From Methanothrix sp. (GTDB lineage Archaea > Halobacteriota > Methanosarcinia > Methanotrichales > Methanotrichaceae): a stretch of DNA of 64,000 nt. Shown in pieces: positions 1-7,727 of the stretch. A model generated the notes under the pieces. It saw only the letters and a program-made list of their open reading frames with translations, was not told where the DNA came from and did no database searches. The stretch is from the NCBI RefSeq assembly GCF_026419855.1, contig NZ_JAOAKP010000001.1, positions 1 through 64,000 on the forward strand. Reading direction: 5' to 3'. A program made the position numbers and the translations under genes. Position 1 is the first letter of the stretch; the number at the start of each line of letters is the position of its first letter.

Positions 1-975
1 GTGAAGGGCTTCGGCTACGGCAGCCCGCTGCTGATCGAGTATCTGCTTGATGGCAGGAAGGAGTACCTTGTGCTCTCGACGATGAGAGCGCAGCATGGCT
101 TCGGGCACGATCACTTCTCAGACAGGGCTCAGGTGATGCTCTGGCAGCACTCAGCGTTCAACAAGCTTCCGAAGCATGTAAGATCAATAGACGTCGGTTA
201 TTTCACACCATCTGGAGATATGAGATCCTGCGGAGATGCCCAGGAGTTCTTTCTTGTGATGGAGAGGATCGAGGGTAAGGAGTACTTCTTCGATCTGGAG
301 CGGGTCAAGGAGAGCGGAGCCACAGAGCTCGACAGGGCACGGGCTGCTGCGCTCGCGGAGTATCTTGCTGAGATCCACAGCGTGAAGCACAGCTGCCCGC
401 CTCTCTACAGGCGGAAGATCAGGGACACGATCGGCCATGGTGAGGGGATAATGGGCATCCTCGATGACTATCCGGACGCGCCGGAGTTCCTGGATCGCGG
501 CGAGCTCTGTGAGATCGAGAAGAGATGCGTGGAGTGGCGCTGGAAGCTGAGATCCATGACCCACAGGCTCTGCCAGGTCCACGGCGATTTCCATCCATGG
601 AATGTGATGTTCAGAGAGGGCAGCGATTTCTCGGTACTCGACAGGAGCAGAGGAGAGTGGGGTGAAGCCGCAGATGACCTCAGCGCGATGTCGATGAACT
701 ACATATTCTACTCTGTTCAGAAGGAGATGAGGCTGGCAGGAGGTCTCAGGGAATTGTTCGAGATCTTCTTCGATAGGTATTTGGAGAGGACCGGCGACGA
801 GGAGGTTCTCGATGTTATAGCTCCGTTCTTCGCGTTCAGAGCTGTTGTCGTGGCCAGCCCCACATGGTATCCGCTGCTCTCTTATGATGTCAGAAGAGTT
901 CTCTTCAACTTCCTGGAGAATGTTCTGGATGATGATTCTTTTGATTACAGAAACGTGAACAAATATCTGACATAA
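1..975 (+). CDS. Phosphotransferase of the aminoglycoside phosphotransferase/choline kinase fold, 5' end probably cut off
   Basis: The reading frame is open from the first base, and the product starts directly in an N-lobe-like stretch (KGFGYGSPLLIEY). The true start therefore probably lies upstream of the window; the GTG at base 1 may be fortuitous. The kinase-fold catalytic motif HGDFHPWN is at about residues 194-201 of the visible part, and the metal-binding Asp in VLDRSRGEWGE at about 214. These motifs are typical of APH-like enzymes that phosphorylate small hydroxylated or amino substrates; the substrate cannot be told. It probably acts in the cytoplasm, as no signal peptide or membrane segment is seen. 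Its stop codon directly abuts the ATG of the next gene, so the two are probably co-transcribed. Family assignment is firm, specific function unknown. Confidence 0.8.
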   Translation: MKGFGYGSPLLIEYLLDGRKEYLVLSTMRAQHGFGHDHFSDRAQVMLWQHSAFNKLPKHVRSIDVGYFTPSGDMRSCGDAQEFFLVMERIEGKEYFFDLERVKESGATELDRARAAALAEYLAEIHSVKHSCPPLYRRKIRDTIGHGEGIMGILDDYPDAPEFLDRGELCEIEKRCVEWRWKLRSMTHRLCQVHGDFHPWNVMFREGSDFSVLDRSRGEWGEAADDLSAMSMNYIFYSVQKEMRLAGGLRELFEIFFDRYLERTGDEEVLDVIAPFFAFRAVVVASPTWYPLLSYDVRRVLFNFLENVLDDDSFDYRNVNKYLT

Positions 976-1989
976 ATGGCAAAGCTCTACGCCTTCGAGC
1001 TCTCCGGAGAGCATCCGACGGTACCGAGGAGCGAGGCGCTCTCGCTCCTCAGAATCCATGCTGCATCATTCAGAGAGATGGGTGGAAGAGGGCGCTGCCT
1101 GCTTGTTGAAGCAGATGGTCTCGATCTTGGAGTTATAGAGCAGAGGCTCGCGATGACCCACAGGATCCTTGAAGTTCTCAAAGTGTGCGACGCGAGCCCT
1201 GAAGGCATCGAGCAGGCGTTCCGCTCTCTTGATCTTCCACGGCTGAGCTACAGGGTGAGGGCCAGCCGTCTCGGAGAAGGTGTAATCAAGAGCCATGATC
1301 TCGAGCGCATGGCTGGAGGGATGCTTCACGCGATGGGCTACAGAGCAGATCTTGAGAATCCGGAGCTGGATATCCGCGCGATCATATCCTGCAATAAGGT
1401 TGTGTTCGGATACGAGGCCGCAAGGCCCGACAGGAGTGGATTTGAGAGACGCAGACCGCATCTGAAACCGTTCTTCTACCCCGGAGTTCTGATGCCGAGG
1501 ATGGCGAGGGCTCTGGTCAACATCGCAATGGTGAGACCTGGAGAGCTGCTGCTCGATCCCTTCTCCGGAACTGCCGGGATTCTGGTCGAGGCCTGTCTCA
1601 TAGGCATCAGGGGCGTGGGCGTGGATGTGCAGGAGAAGCTGAACAGGGGCGCCAGGGCGAACCTGGAGGGCATGGAGGCGGATCTGATACTCGGGGATGC
1701 CAGGTCTCTGCCATTTAAAGACTCCTCTGTGGATGCAGTGGTCACTGATACGCCCTACGGCAGATCCGCGGTGATAAAGGCGAGATCGAAAGATGAGATC
1801 CTGTCGAGGAGCTTCGAGGAGATTCACAGAGTTCTTAAAGCTGGAAGGTGTGCCGTGATCGTCACAGACAGCCCTGTGGAGAAGATGCTGAGATCGAAGG
1901 GGTTTCGAATAGTGGAACTCCACAGCGACAGGGTCCACAGGAGCCTTACCAGATACATTCAAGTGTGCGAGAAACCTGAGGACTTTTGA
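976..1989 (+). CDS. THUMP-domain tRNA (guanine-N2)-methyltransferase, archaeal Trm-G10 type
   Basis: Predicted to methylate the N2 amino group of guanosine 10 in tRNA. The N-terminal 150 residues fit the ferredoxin-like plus THUMP RNA-binding region. The C-terminal Rossmann methyltransferase has a SAM-binding motif DPFSGTAG at about residues 194-201 and the catalytic motif DTPYGRS at about 258-264. This is the D-x-P-Y variant seen in N2-guanine methylating enzymes. The 337-residue length fits the archaeal family. The ATG follows the preceding stop codon with no gap, which suggests translational coupling to the phosphotransferase. The family is recognised from motifs; the exact modified base is inferred from relatives. 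Confidence 0.85.
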   Translation: MAKLYAFELSGEHPTVPRSEALSLLRIHAASFREMGGRGRCLLVEADGLDLGVIEQRLAMTHRILEVLKVCDASPEGIEQAFRSLDLPRLSYRVRASRLGEGVIKSHDLERMAGGMLHAMGYRADLENPELDIRAIISCNKVVFGYEAARPDRSGFERRRPHLKPFFYPGVLMPRMARALVNIAMVRPGELLLDPFSGTAGILVEACLIGIRGVGVDVQEKLNRGARANLEGMEADLILGDARSLPFKDSSVDAVVTDTPYGRSAVIKARSKDEILSRSFEEIHRVLKAGRCAVIVTDSPVEKMLRSKGFRIVELHSDRVHRSLTRYIQVCEKPEDF

Positions 1990-2015
1990 AATACGGGCTA
2001 CATATTAATACATGG

Positions 2016-2051
2016 ATTCTAAACCCTGGTTCGGTATTCTAAGGGGTTCGG
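2016..2051 (+). promoter_or_regulatory. Tandem direct repeat in front of the FilR1-type regulator gene
   Basis: Two copies of ATTCTAA (2016-2022 and 2036-2042) are each followed by GGTTCGG (2029-2035 and 2045-2051). The second copy ends one base before the ATG. An AT-rich stretch (CATATTAATA, 2001-2010) upstream could be the TATA box. The arrangement fits an operator used for autoregulation, but that role is inferred from position only. Confidence 0.4.
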
Positions 2052-2052
2052 C

Positions 2053-2862
2053 ATGACGGTATGCGACGACTTCGATCTTGCAGAGGATCTGCTCAAGGGA
2101 TTTACCAGATCTGCGATACGGACCAAGGTCCTTCTCTCGCTCAAGGACGGTGAGCTGACCGCGGGGGATCTCGAGAGATCACTGGGGACCAGGGCATCGA
2201 CGATACTGCACACGGTCAAGGATATGATCGAGGCAGGAACAGTTGTCAGGACCTTCAGAGGATACAGGCTCACAAACACAGGTCGCATTCAGGCATTGAT
2301 GCTGAGCAGGCTTTTAAGCGCGATCGTTGTGCTCGAGAACTACAAGGATTTCTGGATGACGCATGACCTCAGCGCGATTCCGGATGATCTTCTTGTTGAT
2401 ATAGGCCTTCTCAGAGAAGGAGAAATAGTCAGCGGAGATCCAGCCGCAATACTCAGGACGCAGCAAATATTCGTATCACAGCTAATCTCCTCGAGGAGCA
2501 TATACGGCGTATCGCCCATCATAATTCCAGAGTATCCGACAGCTATAGACACTGCTGTGAAGAATGGGGCGCACGTGGAGCTTGTTCTCACAGCTCCGAT
2601 CGTGGAGATCGTCGTGAGAGATTACAGGGAGATACTGGAGAATCTTCTCAAAAAAGAGAACTTCGAGCTGTACAGGCTTGATGCTGATGTCAGGGCTGCG
2701 TTTACAGTCATCGACTCCTCGCTCTCCCTCGGCCTCTTCAGGCTCGATGGCGGCTATGATATCGGCCAGGACCTGATATGCACAGGGGCTGGGGCCAGAG
2801 AATGGGGTATGAGGCTCTTCACGCACCACAAGAAGAGGGCGAAAAGGGTCATATCGATATAA
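2053..2862 (+). CDS. Winged-helix transcriptional regulator with C-terminal FilR1 (DUF1724) domain
   Basis: A 269-residue methanogen-type regulator. Residues about 15-85 form a winged helix-turn-helix (AIRTKVLLSLKDGELTAGDL, then a recognition helix around TRASTILHTVKDMIEAG). Residues about 115-260 match the FilR1 domain, named for the response regulator FilR1 of the Methanothrix filamentation system. No receiver domain or phospho-acceptor Asp module is visible, so this is a one-component or orphan regulator. The start ATG has no strong ribosome-binding site. A tandem repeat right upstream suggests autoregulation. The target genes are not evident from the neighbourhood; the coiled-coil gene downstream is on the other strand. 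Confidence 0.8.
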   Translation: MTVCDDFDLAEDLLKGFTRSAIRTKVLLSLKDGELTAGDLERSLGTRASTILHTVKDMIEAGTVVRTFRGYRLTNTGRIQALMLSRLLSAIVVLENYKDFWMTHDLSAIPDDLLVDIGLLREGEIVSGDPAAILRTQQIFVSQLISSRSIYGVSPIIIPEYPTAIDTAVKNGAHVELVLTAPIVEIVVRDYREILENLLKKENFELYRLDADVRAAFTVIDSSLSLGLFRLDGGYDIGQDLICTGAGAREWGMRLFTHHKKRAKRVISI

Positions 2863-2879
2863 AACACCCGCTCATATGT

Positions 2880-2955
2880 GCTTAGCAACTTGGATATCAC
2901 GCAAATCGGTTGCTGAAGGCGCGAATTCACTCGTCAGGTGCGCATAGCCAGACCA
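2880..2955. repeat. Degenerate copy of dispersed repeat family C
   Basis: This stretch can be aligned with the approximately 82-bp repeat found at 41311-41391 and 56688-56769. Shared blocks are AGCAACTT, a GCAA...TTGCTG section, a CACTC...CGCCAGG-like section and a GCATAG end. It is clearly more diverged than the other two copies. No coding potential is seen. Confidence 0.4.
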
Positions 2956-3079
2956 ATGTATCTGTGGGCAAGTTATAATATGGACAAGAGCGAAAACACC
3001 ATACTGAAACCTTGTGTGCGACACCAAGAGTCTGGTGTAGAATATTAACATGGAGGGCGGGCAGATCCCGCCTCGCGGC

Positions 3080-3940
3080 TCACACAAGGCCAGCGCGCTG
3101 GAGTCTCAGCAGGGCTGTTGTATCCAGCTTCTCTCCCTTCTTGAACTGATTCAGGATCTCCTCGGCCTCGCGTTTTGCAGCTTCCTTCGCACGATCCTCT
3201 CTGGCATCGCGGCTCTTCTTCTTGAGGCCCATGATGATCTTATCAAAATCGCGGATCTCCCTCTGTGTCCTTATGAACTCCCTGTGCTGCTCATCCGCCG
3301 CCTCCTGCGCCTTTATGAACTCGCGGTGCGCAGCATCTGCCTCGGCCCGCTTCTGATCCGCCTCTTTGAACGTGGCAATCATCTTGTCGTGATACTCCTG
3401 GGCCAGCTCAGCGTACCTGGTGACGTCCTCGTGATGCTTCGAGGCCTGCTCGCGCAGCGCCTGAGCCTCCTCAAGCAGCTTTTTCAGCTCCTCGTTCTTC
3501 TCGAGCTGCTCCTTCCGGAGCTTGAACTCGTTGTGGAGCATCGCGATCCTCTCGACTAGCTGCTTCTCCTTATCCGGGCTGAGCACCTCGGTCTGCTGCC
3601 TGAACTCCAGGTGGTCTATCTCCCTGCGAAGCTCGCGAATCGATCTGTCCCCAGAGAGGTTGTACTTCTTCCGGATCTCGTCGATCTTCGCGTATATCTG
3701 GTTCGTCTTCTCGTTGAGCTCATCGCGAAGCTTCTTCGACTCCGCGACCTTCGTGTTGTACTCGTCGCGAAGCTTCTTGAGCTCCTGTGCCTTCTCTATG
3801 AGCTCCTTCGTCTCCTTGTTCAGCTCGTTCCTTTTCGCAGCCCACCTGCTGGCCTCTGCATTCAGCTGGCTGCGCCTCTCCTTGAAGATAAGCGACTCCT
3901 GTTTGAGCTTGGCCTTCTTCTCTTCCAGTTCTGCAAGCAT
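3080..3940 (-). CDS. Long coiled-coil protein, archaeal conserved
   Basis: Nearly the whole product (about 286 residues from this start) is charged heptad-type sequence rich in Glu, Lys, Arg, Ala and Leu. It is predicted to be a continuous coiled coil with one break near NLSGDRSIREL. Similar coiled-coil proteins occur next to diverse genes in many euryarchaea; no enzymatic motif is present and the function is unknown. The start at 3940 (MLAELEEKK) is preferred because GGAGG lies about 10 bases upstream. An upstream in-frame ATG at 4033 would add 31 residues that are not coiled-coil-like. There is no signal peptide, so it is presumably cytoplasmic. Confidence 0.7.
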   Translation of the reverse strand: MLAELEEKKAKLKQESLIFKERRSQLNAEASRWAAKRNELNKETKELIEKAQELKKLRDEYNTKVAESKKLRDELNEKTNQIYAKIDEIRKKYNLSGDRSIRELRREIDHLEFRQQTEVLSPDKEKQLVERIAMLHNEFKLRKEQLEKNEELKKLLEEAQALREQASKHHEDVTRYAELAQEYHDKMIATFKEADQKRAEADAAHREFIKAQEAADEQHREFIRTQREIRDFDKIIMGLKKKSRDAREDRAKEAAKREAEEILNQFKKGEKLDTTALLRLQRAGLV

Positions 3941-4308
3941 CCCCCTTTTTTCCTCCTTTTCCAGCACATAGCTGGGGTTCTGCCTGGGCTCGCTGCCCAG
4001 CACGCCCGTGGGCGTATCTCCTCCTCTGTACATTATGGGGTTCCCTCGACAGCAAATCAGCAGGGTCCTACACGTCAGATATCAACAAACAAGTGCGATC
4101 GCAAATGCGATGGCCCATTGTGCCGCATGCGTTCTCCACCAAAAGACATCCCTGTTGCGGACCATGCCGGTCGACTACTGTCCAAGCATCAGATATCTTT
4201 AACGTATTAATCTTTTGGTAGCATACGTACTGGAACAGGGCAAGATCGCGTAGATACCTCAATATGTAGGGGATTTGAGCTACGATCTTGAATCGCTGAA
4301 TGATTCTG

Positions 4309-4447
4309 CCTGAGCTCTTCAAAGTTAGGCATAGGGAGCTGTAGAACACTGATTATCTGTGAGCAAGGAACAAAGTTACCTTCCGAGAAAACAGATATCC
4401 TTCGTCGCATTTTCGTCTCGTTATGCCTGAACGGGGAGGAGCTCAGG
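4309..4447 (+). repeat. MITE-like element family A, copy 1 (diverged)
   Basis: A 139-bp element bounded by CCTGAGCTCT on the left and GGAGCTCAGG on the right. Internal blocks TTAGGCATA, CTGATTATCTGTGAGCAA, TTCGTCGC and CGTCTCGTTATGCCTGA align with the other four copies in this window. It is the most diverged copy. It contains no open reading frame of note and lies 79 bp from copy 2. Confidence 0.7.
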
Positions 4448-4526
4448 AGTCTGCTGGAATCTATGACCGCAGACTCCATAAATCTGGATGGGTTGAGCGT
4501 TGCGAATCTCAATTATGCAGGTAGAA

Positions 4527-4663
4527 CCTAAACTTTCTATATTTAGGCATATGGATCCGGTGCATACTGATTATTTGTGGGTAATGGCACTTTATATTCT
4601 AAGAAAAGCAGCATCATTCGCCGCATTTCCGTCTCATCTTGCCTGAATGATGAGGAGCGCAGG
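4527..4663 (+). repeat. MITE-like element family A, copy 2
   Basis: A 137-bp element with terminal inverted repeats (left CCTAAACTTT...ATTTAGGCA, right TGCCTGAATGATGAGGAG...CAGG). Its interior, including AAAAGCAGCATCATTCGCC, is almost the same as copies 3, 4 and 5. It lies directly upstream of the P-type ATPase gene and overlaps an apparent in-frame 5' extension of that gene. This is one reason to place the ATPase start further downstream. Confidence 0.85.
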
Positions 4664-4816
4664 GTAGAGGGCCGATGCAGATGCTGCTTGCAGAACAATC
4701 ATTTAATATCAGAAGATTCTCAAAATATTGATATCCTGCGGCACTTACATCACAGAGGATCGTTATTCCGTCCAGGTGTGCTGCTCTGTGCCACTGTGTT
4801 GTCTGCAGGATGCCTC

Positions 4817-7531
4817 GTGGGGGTTATTCGGATCGCAGATCTGCAGCCACATTCCAGACATGCTGATGATGTACTTAAGGAGCTGAACACCTCTCCAACA
4901 GGTCTCACCCGGCTGGAGGCGGCTGAGCGACTGGAGCGCTTCGGCAGGAACATGCTTCCGCGAGCGAAGCCTCTGAGCATACAAATGCTCTTTCTGCGAC
5001 AGTTCCTGAGCCCTCTGATCTATGTGCTGCTGGCAGCAGCTGCGGTCTCTTTCTTCCTGGAGAGAATGACTGACGCTCTTTTCATTCTCGCCGTGCTCCT
5101 GATCAACGCGATCATCGGAACGGTTCAGGAGTATTCAGCTGAGCGGAACCTGGAGTCACTGAGAGAGCTGGTCAGGACGTACGCGCGTGTTGTCAGAGAG
5201 GGCGAGAGCTTCGAGGTGGATGCAGAGGAGTGCGTGCCCGGAGACATCGTCCTCCTCGAGGAGGGCATGAAGGTGCCTGCCGATCTCCGCCTCCTCGAAA
5301 CACACGCTCTCGAGGTGGATGAGTCCCTGCTCACAGGAGAGTCAACTCCTGTATCAAAAGATGCCTCTGCTCTGCTGAATTGGAATGCAGCCGTGGGCGA
5401 TCGCGTCAACATGGCCTTCGCCGGAACCATAGTTACGCGCGGGCGTGGCAGAGGCGTGGTGGTGGCGACCGGCAGAGAGACAGAGCTGGGAAGGCTGGCC
5501 GGATCCATGACAGATGTGGAGTCCGCAAAGCCTCCTTTGACAAGAAGAATGGAGGTATTCTCCGCGAACATAGCGAGGGCGGTTATGATGGCGGTTATTC
5601 TGATAATCGCCATCGAGGTCAGAAGGGGCATGGATGCGGCAGAGGTCTTCGTTCAGTCTGTGGCCCTTGCTGTCTCCGCAATTCCTGAGGGTCTGCCAGT
5701 TGCGCTGACCGTCGTGCTTGCGGTGGCGGTCAACCGCATGGCCCGACGCAACGTCATCGTGCGCCGCATGGTTGCCGTGGAGACACTCGGATCCTGTGAC
5801 TTCATAGCCTCTGACAAGACCGGCACGCTCACGATGAACGAGCTGACGGCGCGGCTTATAGCCATACCAGGCCACGGTTTCATGGAGGTGACGGGAGAGG
5901 GCATCTCTCCTGAGGGTGAGATCAGAACAGTCCATGGAAAACCCACTGAACAGGAGGAGCGTATCATAAAAAGAGTTGTTACTGCGGCAGCTCTATGCAA
6001 CGAGGCGTTCTTCGGGATGCGCGATGGCCGCTGGGTCCAACATGGAGATACCGTCGACGTGGCGCTTCTTGTCATGGCGCACAAGGTGGGTGTCAGGCAG
6101 GCAGAGATCACCGCGAATTATCCGATGATCGCACAGATACCATTTGCATCTGAGAGAAAGTTCGCGGCCACGCTGAACAGGGTTGACGGCAGGCTCCATG
6201 CATTCGTCAAGGGCGCACCTGAGACGCTGTTGGAGATGTGCAGCAGTATGGTCACAATCGATGGTGAGGCTTCGCTGGAGAGAGATGCGATCGAGAGATG
6301 CGCGTCGGATATGGCCAATAACGGCTACAGGGTCCTTGCGATAGCCGATGGCGCGATTGAAAGCGATGAGGAGTTCTCCGATAAGCAGCTCGTAGGACTC
6401 ACATTCCTTGGCCTGATCGGAATGATCGACCCTCTCAGGCCAGAGGCAAAGCCCGCCGTGACAAGATGCAGGAAGGCCGGTATACAGGTTGCTATGGTCA
6501 CCGGAGACCACCCGATCACTGCGCTGGCCATTGCCCGTGAGCTCGGAATGGCTCAGAGCATGGACGATGTGGTGACTGGTCCTGAGCTCAGAAAGGCGGA
6601 AGTGATCGGAAAGGGGGCATTTGATGATCTCGTGCGTAGGGCAAGGGTCTTTGCAAGGGTTGAGCCCAGACAGAAGCTGGACATAATCCAGTCCCTGATC
6701 CGCCTGGGGCATACTGTCGCTGTAACAGGCGATGGCGCAAACGATGCGCCTGCGATGCGTGCAGCTCATGTTGGCGTTGCCATGGGAAAGAGCGGGACAG
6801 ACATCGCAAGGGAGAGCGCAGAGTTGGTCATAACAGACGACAACTTCGCATCCATCGTCGCAGGCGTGGAGGAGGGAAGGGTCGCATACAGCAACGTGCG
6901 CAAGGTCATATTCCTCCTGGTATCGACAGGGGCTGCAGAGATCGTGCTGTTCTTTCTCGCCCTCTTCGCAGCTGTGCCCCTTCCGCTGCTTGCCGTTCAG
7001 CTCCTCTGGCTCAACCTCGTGACAAACGGCATACAGCACATAGGCCTCGCCCTGGAGCCGGCTGAGGGCGACGAGATGAGGAGACCGCCCAGGCCACAGC
7101 ACGAGGGCATATTCAACAGGATAATGATGGAGAGGATACTGCTTTCTTCCATTGTCATGGGCGGAATTGCATTCGGACTCTACAAATACCTCCTGAGCAC
7201 AGGCTCGAGCCTGGATGAGGCGAGAAACAGCACGATGCTGCTCATGGTTCTTTTCGAGAACATACAGGTTTTCAACAGCCGATCAGAGCTGCGCTCTGCG
7301 TTCAGCCTGAGCCCGACGAGAAATCCCATTCTGTTTTTTGGAACTCTTGGAGCCCAGCTGGTCCACATAACAGCCATGTACACTCCCTGGCTCAGCGGTG
7401 TGCTTAATATCGGGCCAGTCTCACTAGAACACTGGGGCAGGCTTCTGACGCTGGCGCTCTCAATCCTAATTTCAATGGAGGCATACAAGCTCGTGCGCCG
7501 GAGGATGGTCAGAAACTTACAGTCCAGCTAA
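4817..7531 (+). CDS. P-type cation-transporting ATPase (type II, PMR1/SERCA-like)
   Basis: An ATP-driven cation pump of the inner membrane with the full set of P-type motifs: TGES (about residue 173 from this start), the phosphorylated Asp in SDKTGTLT (about 333), TGDHPIT and GDGANDAPAM in the hinge. M4 carries PEGLP as in Ca2+ and Na+/K+-type pumps. M6 reads NLVTNG where Ca2+ pumps usually have NLVTDG, so the ion is uncertain. Family alignments start near SRHADDVLKELNTSPTGL, which supports the GTG at 4817 with CAGGA just upstream. An in-frame ATG at 4577 lies inside a MITE-like element, and the sequence it would add looks unlike any P-type N-terminus. Length from the chosen start is about 904 residues, normal for the family. 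Confidence 0.9.
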   Translation: MGVIRIADLQPHSRHADDVLKELNTSPTGLTRLEAAERLERFGRNMLPRAKPLSIQMLFLRQFLSPLIYVLLAAAAVSFFLERMTDALFILAVLLINAIIGTVQEYSAERNLESLRELVRTYARVVREGESFEVDAEECVPGDIVLLEEGMKVPADLRLLETHALEVDESLLTGESTPVSKDASALLNWNAAVGDRVNMAFAGTIVTRGRGRGVVVATGRETELGRLAGSMTDVESAKPPLTRRMEVFSANIARAVMMAVILIIAIEVRRGMDAAEVFVQSVALAVSAIPEGLPVALTVVLAVAVNRMARRNVIVRRMVAVETLGSCDFIASDKTGTLTMNELTARLIAIPGHGFMEVTGEGISPEGEIRTVHGKPTEQEERIIKRVVTAAALCNEAFFGMRDGRWVQHGDTVDVALLVMAHKVGVRQAEITANYPMIAQIPFASERKFAATLNRVDGRLHAFVKGAPETLLEMCSSMVTIDGEASLERDAIERCASDMANNGYRVLAIADGAIESDEEFSDKQLVGLTFLGLIGMIDPLRPEAKPAVTRCRKAGIQVAMVTGDHPITALAIARELGMAQSMDDVVTGPELRKAEVIGKGAFDDLVRRARVFARVEPRQKLDIIQSLIRLGHTVAVTGDGANDAPAMRAAHVGVAMGKSGTDIARESAELVITDDNFASIVAGVEEGRVAYSNVRKVIFLLVSTGAAEIVLFFLALFAAVPLPLLAVQLLWLNLVTNGIQHIGLALEPAEGDEMRRPPRPQHEGIFNRIMMERILLSSIVMGGIAFGLYKYLLSTGSSLDEARNSTMLLMVLFENIQVFNSRSELRSAFSLSPTRNPILFFGTLGAQLVHITAMYTPWLSGVLNIGPVSLEHWGRLLTLALSILISMEAYKLVRRRMVRNLQSS

Positions 7532-7727
7532 CCGAACCGCTGGATTGAGGACTGTTGAGTTCCCTGTGATTGGATTCTCCGAATTCTCACAGGCGATCTG
7601 CAACCATAATATCATTATATTTCATTATAATTTCTCTTTTTGGAGCGCTATTCACCTTATTCAACGGCAGAACTAAATACTTTAAAAAGATTGTTTTCAA
7701 TGTTGAGCTTGTGGGGTGGGTATTCCT

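Noticed and set aside
184-1059. Long minus-strand open frame opposite the phosphotransferase gene
   Set aside because: It is the antisense shadow of a well-supported gene; the product has no recognisable pattern and is rich in His and Arg as expected from reverse reading.
3050-3559. Plus-strand frame rich in Leu opposite the coiled-coil gene
   Set aside because: Reverse reading of Glu/Lys-rich heptads yields Leu/Phe/Ser-rich frames; no start signal.
4068-4512. Two overlapping minus-strand frames of 93 and 101 codons upstream of the ATPase
   Set aside because: They run through MITE-like copy 1, have no ribosome-binding site and no recognisable protein pattern.
4640-4663. CTGA followed by ATGATGA in MITE A ends, resembling D and C boxes of a C/D guide RNA
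   Set aside because: The spacing and order do not fit a C/D RNA, and the motif is simply part of the terminal inverted repeat.
5993-7102. Long minus-strand frame of 369 codons inside the P-type ATPase gene
   Set aside because: The plus strand carries all P-type ATPase motifs here; the antisense product is Cys/His-rich and resembles nothing.
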